Assembly: GCA_014377915.1 (NCBI GenBank)
Contig: JACMOT010000166.1
Coordinates: 1-5,606 of the forward strand
DNA length: 5,606 nt
Reading direction: 5' to 3'
Source: Tardiphaga sp.
GTDB lineage: Bacteria > Pseudomonadota > Alphaproteobacteria > Rhizobiales > Xanthobacteraceae
This document shows, one piece after another, positions 1 to 5,389 of the stretch. Every line of letters starts with the position of its first letter. Position 1 is the stretch's first letter. The translations under genes and the position numbers were made by a program. The notes beneath the pieces are model-generated. The model saw only the letters and a program-made list of their open reading frames with translations. It was not told the DNA's origin and searched no databases.

Positions 1-854
1 ACACCCCCAGCCTCCTCGATCCATCGGGCCCGCGCGAGAGCCCGACGGAAGGCTTTCGCAGCTTTGCAACGCCACTGGCAGGCAACAAGCAGCGCCACCG
101 GTCGCCGAGTTTTGCCGATCATTACAGTCAGGCGCGGCAGTTTTTCCTCAGCCAGACCGAGCCTGAGCAGGACCATATCGTCGCCGCGTTGATATTCGAA
201 TTGTCCAAGGTCGAAGCCGATATCGTTCGCACAACGATACTCGGCCACCTCGTCGTCATCGATGATGATCTCGGCAACCGCGTCGCCGCCGGTCTGGGCC
301 ATGCCGAGGCCATCATCCCGGCAACACCCGCCGTCGAACCGCGCAGCGATCTCGGGCCGGCACCCAGCCTGAGCATGCTGGCGCGCGGGACTCCGCCGCT
401 GACCGGCCGGCAATTCGGCGCACTGGTCAGCGAAGGCGCTGGCGCCGCGGTCGTCGCCGCGTTGAAGAAGTCGGTGAAAGCAGCCGGCGCGACGCTCAAG
501 ATCGTCTGCCCGACCATCGGCGGCGTCGTGCTTGATGACGGTAGCTTGCTCAAGGCCGATCACCAACTCGCCGGCGCGCCCTCGGTGCTTTTCGACGCCG
601 TGGCGGTGATCGCATCCGAAGCCGGTGCGTCGGCGCTGCTGGCCCAATCGGCCGCGGTCGCATGGGTCCATGACGCCTTTGCGCACCTGAAGGTCATCGG
701 CACCACTTCCGACGCCCGACTGCTGCTCGATGTCGCCGGGGTGGAAGCCGATGAAGGCATCACCGATCTTGATGCCGGCACCGAGCTGTTCGTCGAAACC
801 GCGGCCGGCGGTCGGATCTGGGACCGCGAGCCCGACGTGCGCACGGTCTATTGA
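1..854 (+). CDS. katE: Catalase, large-subunit clade 2 (KatE/HPII type), 3' part
   Basis: This is the C-terminal 283 residues of a heme catalase (2 H2O2 to 2 H2O + O2), which acts in the cytoplasm. The reading frame is open from base 3 with no start inside the window, so the heme-binding core lies upstream. What is visible matches the end of E. coli HPII closely: a segment with RSPSFADHYSQARQFF and LSQTEPEQDHIV, then FELSKV and the helix ending in VAAGLG (fragment residues about 33-99). After a linker comes a flavodoxin-like, class I glutamine-amidotransferase-like domain (about 117-283), recognisable from VCPTIGGVVLDDGSLLKADH, the AGAPSVLFDAVAV strand and AHLKVIG. This extra domain separates large clade-2 catalases from small-subunit ones. 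As is usual for these catalases, I see no Cys nucleophile elbow in it. The stop is TGA at 852-854. The gene converges on the DUF2383 gene, with hairpins between them. The family call is secure; the symbol katE is by similarity. Confidence 0.95.
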   Translation, partial: TPSLLDPSGPRESPTEGFRSFATPLAGNKQRHRSPSFADHYSQARQFFLSQTEPEQDHIVAALIFELSKVEADIVRTTILGHLVVIDDDLGNRVAAGLGHAEAIIPATPAVEPRSDLGPAPSLSMLARGTPPLTGRQFGALVSEGAGAAVVAALKKSVKAAGATLKIVCPTIGGVVLDDGSLLKADHQLAGAPSVLFDAVAVIASEAGASALLAQSAAVAWVHDAFAHLKVIGTTSDARLLLDVAGVEADEGITDLDAGTELFVETAAGGRIWDREPDVRTVY

Positions 855-879
855 GGCAGCGGGCCTCGGCCCCATCCAC

Positions 880-917
880 AAAAAAACGGGCCACCCGTCA
901 CCGGGTGGCCCGCCTTT
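880..917 (-). terminator. Intrinsic terminator of the DUF2383 gene, possibly bidirectional
   Basis: A perfect 11-bp GC-rich stem (887-897 with 902-912) closes a 4-nt loop. On the minus strand it is followed at once by seven U residues (the A run at 880-886), which is a textbook rho-independent terminator for the DUF2383 gene ending at 967. On the plus strand the hairpin is followed only by CCTTTCC, so termination of the catalase transcript here would be weaker. It starts 33 bp after the catalase stop. Confidence 0.9.
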
Positions 918-929
918 CCAGGGCTCGGT

Positions 930-959
930 CGCGGCCGGCGGGTACAGCCGCCGGTCGCG
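930..959. terminator. Second GC-rich hairpin between the convergent genes
   Basis: An inverted repeat pairs 930-941 with 948-959 (12 positions, one of them a G-T wobble) around a 6-nt loop. It lies between the DUF2383 stop (967) and the U-tailed terminator. On the plus strand it is followed by CGGCTTTCT, a weak T-rich stretch, so it could be the catalase-side terminator or a backup. On the minus strand it would be a 3'-UTR stem that could block exonucleases. The pairing is seen directly; the role is inferred. Confidence 0.5.
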
Positions 960-966
960 CGGCTTT

Positions 967-1425
967 CTAGCGTTCGCCGCCGTGCATCGCGTGCTTCAGG
1001 TCCCGGATTTCGTCATGGCCATCCTTGACGACCTTGTAGCCGTCTTCGATCAACGTCCGGGTTGGCGCCGTCAATTCGATGTCCTGCATCGCGTCTTCGA
1101 ACTTGGCCTTGATATGGTCTTCACCGGATTCGACTTCATCGATGACGGCCTGGTCACCACCGGCGACGGCGTGGCGCAGGTTGAGGAACATGCGGTGGGC
1201 CGATGCGAGCAGCGTACCATCGTCTTCGGGCGAACCGCCGAGCGCGCGTACCTGGGCCTGCATCTGCTCGGTCAGCAGCTGGCGTTCGGCACCGCGGCGC
1301 GCGAAAATGTCGCTAAAACGCGAGGCTTCGGTTTCCTTGATGGCTTGCTGGTAACCGTCGGCGCTGTCGATAACGGTTTCAATGAGGTTGTTCAGCACGT
1401 CGATGTCATGTTCGTTGCTGGTCAT
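967..1425 (-). CDS. DUF2383 / PA2169-family four-helix-bundle protein
   Basis: This 152-residue soluble protein matches the DUF2383 family, which adopts a ferritin-like four-helix bundle; its biochemical role is not established. Typical signatures are the opening NEHDIDVLNNLIETVIDSADGY (residues about 4-25), FARRGAERQLL (41-51), ALGGSPEDDGTL (61-72), AHRMFLNLRHAVAGGD (76-91) and the ESGED segment (99-103), with a helical C-terminal extension to 152. There is no signal peptide or membrane helix. I chose the ATG at 1425 because AGAGGA lies 6 nt upstream and the family begins here. The in-frame ATG at 1482 would add a Pro/Arg-rich stretch not typical of the family. The stop is TAG at 967. The gene converges with the catalase gene and is followed by two hairpins, the second with a U tract. 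A stress or stationary-phase role fits the neighbourhood but is inference. Acidic and His residues in the bundle might bind metal, but I see no complete ferritin diiron motif. Confidence 0.88.
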   Translation of the reverse strand: MTSNEHDIDVLNNLIETVIDSADGYQQAIKETEASRFSDIFARRGAERQLLTEQMQAQVRALGGSPEDDGTLLASAHRMFLNLRHAVAGGDQAVIDEVESGEDHIKAKFEDAMQDIELTAPTRTLIEDGYKVVKDGHDEIRDLKHAMHGGER

Positions 1426-1431
1426 GGGAAG

Positions 1432-1437
1432 TCCTCT
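1432..1437 (-). promoter_or_regulatory. Ribosome binding site of the DUF2383 gene
   Basis: AGAGGA on the minus strand lies 6 nt before the ATG at 1425. It decides between this start and the in-frame ATG 57 nt further upstream, in favour of the shorter protein. Confidence 0.75.
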
Positions 1438-1639
1438 CGATTGGGGAAAACCTAAACGCCTCAATCCGGGCGTTGGTGGCATGACAGTTCGATGAAATGA
1501 TCCGGTTTTTCAGGCAATTTGGCGCAGCTTTGGCCCGTTGACACAGCGCGGCAGAAAGACCTTGACGGCGGCGAGGCGCAAGAAGCCCGGGAATGACGCG
1601 GTGTTCGCGGGTTCTTCGATATGCCCACGGCCAGCGCGG

Positions 1640-2932
1640 TCATTGCGATGCGTCAAGCGCCTGGGCAAGATCGATAATGATGTCGTCGATATGCTCGATC
1701 CCCACCGAAAGCCGGACATAACCGTCGGACACACCCGTTGCCGCGCGATCGTCGCTCGATAGTTGCGAATGGGTCGTGCTGGCGGGATGAATCGCCAGGC
1801 TGCGCGCGTCTCCGATATTGGCGACGTGATAGAACAGCTTCAGCGCATCGATGAACGCCCTGCCCGCCGCCTGGCCGCCCGCCAGTTCGAACCCGACAAG
1901 GCCGCCAAAACCGCGGGTGAGATACTTGTCTGCGCGCCGCCTCGCTTCGCCAGTCTGCACCGATGGATGGATGACCCGGGTCACTTCGGGACGCGTTTGC
2001 AGCCAGGTCGCCACCGCCAGTGCATTGACGCAATGGCGTTCGATGCGCAGCGGCAGTGTTTCGAGCCCCTGGAGCAACTGGAAAGCGTTGAACGGCGACA
2101 ACGCCGGGCCAAGGTCGCGCAGCAGGATGACCCTTGCTCGCAGTACATAGGCGATGGGGCCGAGCGGTTTGGCCGCCTCGGACCAGATGGCGCCGTGGTA
2201 GCTGGCATCGGGCGTGTTAAGCTGCGGCTGGCGATCCGGCTGGGCCTGCCAGTCGAAATTGCCGCCATCGATGATGACCCCGCCGATCGAGGTACCATGG
2301 CCACCGATGTATTTCGTCAGTGAACTCACGACGATGGCAGCGCCATGGTCGAACGGGCGCACGAGTAACGGCGCCGCGGTGTTGTCGACAATCAACGGGA
2401 TACCGAGCGGCCGCCCGATCGCCGCCACTTCGGCGATGGGAAACACCGCCAGTTTGGGATTGGGCAGCGTTTCGGCATAATAGGCACGCGTCCGACTGTC
2501 GGTCGCCCGCGCGAAGGCTTGCGGCTCGGCCGGATCGACAAAGCGAACCTCGATACCCTGGTCCCGCAGCGTATTGGCGAACAGGTTCCAGGTGCCGCCG
2601 TAAAGGTCGGTCGAACTGACGATGTTGTCGCCGACGCGCGCCAGATTCTGCACGGCCAGCGCCGATGCCGCCTGTCCGGATGCGACGACCAACGCCGCCG
2701 CGCCGCCTTCGAGCGCCGTTAACCGCTGCTCCAGGATGTCCAGGGTCGGATTGCCGATCCGGGTGTAAATATTGCCAAGCTTTTGCAGCGCGAACAAGCT
2801 CGCTGCGTGCTCCGTGCTTTCGAACTGGAACGAAGTCGTCTGGTAAATCGGCGGCGCGACCGATCCGGTTGCCGGGTCGGCGCGCCAACCGGCGTGCAGC
2901 GCGAGCGTCTCGGGATTGCGTGAAGTCGTCAT
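1640..2932 (-). CDS. metY: O-acetylhomoserine sulfhydrylase (MetY type, Cys/Met-metabolism PLP enzyme)
   Basis: This 430-residue cytoplasmic PLP enzyme is predicted to make homocysteine (or methionine) from O-acetylhomoserine and sulfide (or methanethiol), in the direct sulfhydrylation route to methionine. It is full length for MetY. Landmarks are the N-terminal ETLALHAGW and APPIYQTTSF (about 8-35), YTRIGNPT (56-63, whose Tyr and Arg reach the neighbouring subunit's PLP phosphate), ASGQAA (84-89), Tyr111 in DLYGGT (stacks on PLP), Asp183 in IVDNT (contacts the pyridine nitrogen), Lys207 in SSLTKYIGGHG (Schiff-base lysine), NIGDARSLAIHPASTTH (372-388) and YVRLSVGIE (405-413), whose Arg407 holds the substrate carboxylate. 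The length and the long segment between Lys207 and residue 280 favour MetY over the shorter MetB/MetC/MetZ enzymes. The start ATG has GGAG 7 nt upstream and a good promoter just beyond. The stop is TGA at 1640. No metX or other methionine gene is visible. O-succinylhomoserine use cannot be excluded. Confidence 0.93.
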   Translation of the reverse strand: MTTSRNPETLALHAGWRADPATGSVAPPIYQTTSFQFESTEHAASLFALQKLGNIYTRIGNPTLDILEQRLTALEGGAAALVVASGQAASALAVQNLARVGDNIVSSTDLYGGTWNLFANTLRDQGIEVRFVDPAEPQAFARATDSRTRAYYAETLPNPKLAVFPIAEVAAIGRPLGIPLIVDNTAAPLLVRPFDHGAAIVVSSLTKYIGGHGTSIGGVIIDGGNFDWQAQPDRQPQLNTPDASYHGAIWSEAAKPLGPIAYVLRARVILLRDLGPALSPFNAFQLLQGLETLPLRIERHCVNALAVATWLQTRPEVTRVIHPSVQTGEARRRADKYLTRGFGGLVGFELAGGQAAGRAFIDALKLFYHVANIGDARSLAIHPASTTHSQLSSDDRAATGVSDGYVRLSVGIEHIDDIIIDLAQALDASQ

Positions 2933-2939
2933 GGTTGCT

Positions 2940-2943
2940 CTCC
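2940..2943 (-). promoter_or_regulatory. Ribosome binding site of metY
   Basis: GGAG (within CGGAGAG) on the minus strand is 7 nt before the ATG at 2932 and supports that start. Confidence 0.7.
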
Positions 2944-2959
2944 GAAAATATGCGCCTCC

Positions 2960-2989
2960 AGTATACGGTGCCGCGGTGGTCGCTGTCAG
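2960..2989 (-). promoter_or_regulatory. Sigma70-type promoter for metY
   Basis: On the minus strand, CTGACA (2984-2989, five of six matches to TTGACA) is followed after 18 bp by TATACT (2960-2965, five of six matches to TATAAT). Transcription would start near 2953, leaving a leader of only about 20 nt that carries the GGAG site. Such a leader is too short for a SAM riboswitch, so control would act at the promoter. This is prediction from sequence alone. Confidence 0.6.
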
Positions 2990-2992
2990 CGC

Positions 2993-3014
2993 GCCAAAGC
3001 TTGGCGGGTGCCAA
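2993..3014. promoter_or_regulatory. Possible operator: three alternating GCCAA/TTGGC half-sites upstream of metY
   Basis: Three copies of the same 5-mer lie side by side: GCCAA at 2993-2997, TTGGC at 3001-3005 and GCCAA at 3010-3014. The first pair extends to a perfect 6-bp inverted repeat with a 3-nt spacer (2992-2997 and 3001-3006). The group sits directly upstream of the predicted -35 box, where an activator would usually bind. No regulator is identifiable from the site itself. Confidence 0.35.
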
Positions 3015-3224
3015 GTAGAGGTTTGCCATCAAGCCCGGCGACGGACAGACGGCGACCATTGGGTCAGGTGGACCCGCCTGTCTGAACCGTTTGGCGACGA
3101 AGTTGCGCTGATCCCCGGTGTGAATCACGCCGCCAGAGAGCTTGGTTGCACCAGCGGGGCTTGCCCCGACGCTATCAGCGCGAATTGCGAGGCCAGCGGG
3201 CAAGCATCCGGCAATGGCTGCGTT

Positions 3225-4136
3225 TCATGATCGGGTTTGCTGCAATTCAGCGAGATGTTCGCGGACCGAGGTCCAGGTGAGTTCGGGGTAGCGGTCGCTA
3301 TCAAGCGGCGTCAGCCAGGCGCGACCGCTAAACTGGTCGCGCATGTACTGCATGCCCTGCCAAGGCGGGAAGGCTGCACCGGGATCTGGTGCGACCAGCT
3401 TGGCGATGCGGATCATGATACCCAGCATCCCGAGTGTACCGACCCATAGTGGGCGATAGCACTCGCCGGTGACCATGCTCATCGTCGCGGCGATGTCGCG
3501 AACCGTCACGCTGTCACCGGCGATGCGCATAATGCGCGGTGTGTCCGCATCCATTGCGACCGCCGCGGCATAGGCTGCGACATTGTCCTTGCTGGTGAAA
3601 TCGAGCCGCTGGTTCGCGTCGTGCCAGTACAGAACACGGTGGATGGCAGGCTGGATGATCGGCATTTCCGCGCCCAGCATGTCGAGGAACGCGCCGTTGA
3701 GGATCGACGTCGCCCTGATCGGCGCCGTGTCGATACGCGCCATGAATTCGCGGCGCAGGTCGAAATTGCGGTTGTCGCCCGGCCGGGTCTTGGTGAAATC
3801 GGCCGCGAAATCTGATGGAATGAAGCGCGGCACCCCGGCCTTGACTGCTGCGTCGAGCAACACGCCCTGGCGGTCGATGATCACGTCGCGGAGCCCGTTG
3901 AGCGCGGAGACGACGCATGATGCGCCAGCGCACGCCTCGGCCATCGCCATGACATCGGCAGGATCGGCCTCGACAAGTGCAGCTCCCGTGGCCTCGATCC
4001 GGCGGCGTTCGTCGGGCTTCAGGCCCGGCCGCACCAGCGCCCGCAGCGAGGCACCTCGAGCGACGAGGGCCTTGGCGATCCGTTCGCCAAGGTCGCCGCC
4101 GGCGCCCGCGAGCGCGATGATCGGTGAACTGGCCAT
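3225..4136 (-). CDS. NmrA-like / isoflavone-reductase-like NAD(P)-binding protein (atypical SDR)
   Basis: This protein of about 303 residues is predicted to be a cytoplasmic NAD(P)H-dependent reductase or redox-sensing protein of the NmrA / phenylcoumaran-benzylic-ether-reductase branch of the atypical short-chain dehydrogenases. Counting from the TTG at 4142, the Rossmann start IIALAGAGGDLGERIA has the GxGGxxG turn at 13-19, and Arg38 in ALVR is placed to bind the NADPH phosphate. VSALNG (78-83), GVPRFIPSDFA (103-113) and ATSILNGAF (144-152) are standard for the branch. The region that carries the catalytic Lys in plant enzymes reads FDLRREFMARI, with Arg at the likely position, so plant-type chemistry should not be assumed. 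There is no signal peptide. Two starts are possible: ATG at 4136 (AAGGG 9 nt upstream, my choice) or TTG at 4142 (adds two residues). The stop is TGA at 3225. It follows the hydrolase gene by about 100 bp in the same direction, with a mini-ORF between them. The substrate is unknown. Confidence 0.85.
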   Translation of the reverse strand: MASSPIIALAGAGGDLGERIAKALVARGASLRALVRPGLKPDERRRIEATGAALVEADPADVMAMAEACAGASCVVSALNGLRDVIIDRQGVLLDAAVKAGVPRFIPSDFAADFTKTRPGDNRNFDLRREFMARIDTAPIRATSILNGAFLDMLGAEMPIIQPAIHRVLYWHDANQRLDFTSKDNVAAYAAAVAMDADTPRIMRIAGDSVTVRDIAATMSMVTGECYRPLWVGTLGMLGIMIRIAKLVAPDPGAAFPPWQGMQYMRDQFSGRAWLTPLDSDRYPELTWTSVREHLAELQQTRS

Positions 4137-4138
4137 GC

Positions 4139-4207
4139 TCAAATACCCTTGTCCTTGCCGCGAACCGCTTCGCAGAAGCTGGCTACACCCTTAAGCAGCT
4201 GCGCCAT
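4139..4207 (-). CDS. Possible 22-residue leader or coupled mini-ORF upstream of the NmrA-like gene
   Basis: An ATG at 4207 is preceded by GGGAG (4213-4217) with a 5-nt gap and opens a 22-codon frame that begins MAQLLKGVASF and ends EAVRGKDKGI. Its TGA (4139-4141) lies 2 nt before the ATG of the NmrA-like gene and overlaps the alternative TTG start. The last codons, encoding KDKG, consist largely of the AAGGACAAGGG stretch that would serve as the next gene's ribosome binding site. This arrangement fits translational coupling or a leader peptide. I do not recognise the peptide. It is too short to prove coding by composition and could be chance or a remnant of a longer gene. Confidence 0.35.
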   Translation of the reverse strand: MAQLLKGVASFCEAVRGKDKGI

Positions 4208-4234
4208 GTCATCTCCCTACGGCGTCGACGTGCC

Positions 4235-5302
4235 CTAAATCGATGCACGCGATCGAGCGACCGGCAGCACGGCCTTGATCATGAAATCATTAAATGCATG
4301 CGGCTCCTCGAACTGCGGCGAGTGCGCCGATTGTTCGAACCATTTGAACTGCTTCAACGGCGCCTTGATCCTGGTGAAATAGTCGTGGGCAAGCGCGGCG
4401 TCGGTATTGTGGTCGAAACGTCCTGCCACGATGAAGATCGGTACATCGAAGTGCGTCGCCGTCCCGATCCAGTCGTACTGAGCGACTTGTGGGGCAAGCG
4501 CGCCGAGAGAGAAGTCGACGCCGGGCTTGAACAAGACGGCGTCATACCAGGTCATTTCGTCGGCCCTCCCCGAAACGAGCATCGTTGAAAGCATCGATGT
4601 CGGTTTGTGCCAGGCACCTCCGAACTTATCCAGCCATCCGCGCTGTCGCATGATCGCGTCGAGCCCATAGGGTGGAGGGCCGGATTTGCGCAAATCCGCC
4701 AGGGCATCTTTGTCATCCCGGCGTTCGGCCTCGGCAAGGGTAAACGCATAGGATCGCCGCTCACCCTCGGCCGAGTTGGCAATCTGCCCGATACCGATAT
4801 ACGCGGCGACATCCTCTGGATGCGCCTGCGCATAGGCAACGCCGATATTCGTCCCCCAGCTATGAGCGACAAGCGTGACCCGCTGTTGATAAAAACGTGA
4901 CTGCAGGAAGCCGACCAGCTGGTGTAGATCGGCAACATACTGAGGGAGCGTCATCGACCCGGTCGGGATGCCAGGACGATAGGATCGTCCCGTCCCGCGC
5001 TGGGTCCAGTAGACGACAAGAAAATGATCCTCGAGTTCGGCATTATAGTGCCGCCACATGCCGGTCTCGTCAGTACCGGGGCCACCGTGAAGCCAGATGA
5101 GTATGGGCGCCTTGGCGCTGCGCCCTCTTATGGTGATTGACTGGGGCACCCCGCCAAGGTCGAAGCGGTGCATTTCTGCGATGCTGCCGGGTATGGCCCC
5201 ACCCGAAGCATCGCGAAATGCCGGCGTGCTCCCAAAACGAGTGTGGAACAGTAGCGCTGCAATGGCCGCCACGATCGCTAAAGCTATGAGCACCTTTTTC
5301 AT
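4235..5302 (-). CDS. Membrane-anchored alpha/beta hydrolase, proline-iminopeptidase-like (S33 family)
   Basis: This 355-residue hydrolase has an N-terminal MKK followed by a hydrophobic helix (residues about 4-19). No clear signal-peptidase site or lipobox follows, so a membrane anchor facing the periplasm is the best guess. The alpha/beta fold shows the oxyanion-hole motif HGGPG (72-76), WTQRGTGRS (99-107), the nucleophile elbow AHSWG with Ser148, the acid Asp297 in AGRFD and the base His327 in SAHSP, so the triad is complete. HGGPG plus HSWG points to the S33 group (proline iminopeptidase, tricorn-interacting factor F1 and relatives), but members also cleave esters and amides, so the substrate is open. 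Most relatives have Asp-Gln-Arg-Gly where this one has Thr-Gln-Arg-Gly (Thr100). A cap region lies at about 170-265. The start ATG is followed directly by the anchor and preceded by a weak AGGG. The stop is TAG at 4235. It may share a transcript with the NmrA-like gene downstream. Confidence 0.88.
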   Translation of the reverse strand: MKKVLIALAIVAAIAALLFHTRFGSTPAFRDASGGAIPGSIAEMHRFDLGGVPQSITIRGRSAKAPILIWLHGGPGTDETGMWRHYNAELEDHFLVVYWTQRGTGRSYRPGIPTGSMTLPQYVADLHQLVGFLQSRFYQQRVTLVAHSWGTNIGVAYAQAHPEDVAAYIGIGQIANSAEGERRSYAFTLAEAERRDDKDALADLRKSGPPPYGLDAIMRQRGWLDKFGGAWHKPTSMLSTMLVSGRADEMTWYDAVLFKPGVDFSLGALAPQVAQYDWIGTATHFDVPIFIVAGRFDHNTDAALAHDYFTRIKAPLKQFKWFEQSAHSPQFEEPHAFNDFMIKAVLPVARSRASI

Positions 5303-5389
5303 CCGCCGACCCTAACGTGACCGACTAGCGAGGCAAGGACAGAACCGTCGGGAAGTTTCCTACGTCAACGCTCAAGGCACACTGATGCG
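5303..5389. other. Upstream region of the hydrolase gene
   Basis: This non-coding stretch must carry the hydrolase promoter on the minus strand unless transcription enters from outside the window. TTGACG is present as a possible -35 element (minus strand, about 5363-5368), but I find no good -10 box at a proper distance. The 9-mer CGACTAGCG occurs here (5322-5330) and again at 5408-5416. No other gene is visible. Confidence 0.4.

Larger units (their letters stand above)
2933..3224. other. Non-coding gap with inverted repeats
   Basis: This 292-bp gap separates the NmrA-like gene from metY. Its right part of the minus-strand direction holds the metY promoter and operator-like repeats (2940-3014). 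The rest (about 3060-3190) is rich in dyad symmetry: CAGGTG/CGCCTG (3065-3070 with 3075-3080, one wobble), an 8-bp arm pair GCGCTGAT/ATCAGCGC (3105-3112 with 3174-3181) and, inside it, CGGGG/CCCCG (3155-3159 with 3164-3168). Open frames cross it on both strands, but I recognise no protein family in them. No U-tailed terminator for the NmrA-like gene is evident. It could be a structured 3'-UTR, a repeat element or simply spacer. Confidence 0.5.

Noticed and set aside
730..1455. Plus-strand open frame of 241 codons over the catalase end and the DUF2383 gene
   Set aside because: It runs antisense to the well-supported DUF2383 gene, crosses both terminator hairpins and matches no family. Long antisense frames are common in GC-rich DNA.
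1426..1540. General-stress (EcfG-type) promoter for the DUF2383 gene
   Set aside because: A GAAC and a CGTT element are present on the minus strand, but they are about 28 nt apart instead of 16-17, so the match fails.
1461..1734. Small open frames on both strands in the gap after metY, one starting in an ATGA overlap with the metY stop
   Set aside because: The start-stop overlap at 1640-1643 is suggestive, but the translation is Ser/Arg/Pro-rich, runs into the DUF2383 upstream region and resembles nothing I recognise.
1763..2323. Plus-strand open frame of 186 codons within metY
   Set aside because: It is entirely antisense to metY, whose catalytic residues are all in place, so it is a shadow frame.
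2933..3060. SAM-II or other methionine riboswitch upstream of metY
   Set aside because: The predicted promoter leaves a leader of only about 20 nt, and I could not find the conserved core of a SAM riboswitch.
3102..3185. tRNA or other standard RNA gene in the palindromic gap
   Set aside because: No cloverleaf, T-loop or anticodon arm could be built; only scattered hairpins are present.
2217..3203. Minus-strand open frame of 328 codons overlapping metY in another frame
   Set aside because: It covers the metY promoter and N-terminal half out of frame, and its translation is Arg/Ala/Pro-rich with no recognisable domain.
3583..4194. Plus-strand open frame of 203 codons antisense to the NmrA-like gene
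   Set aside because: Its Ser/Arg/Ala-rich translation has no family signature, and the opposite strand carries a clear Rossmann protein.
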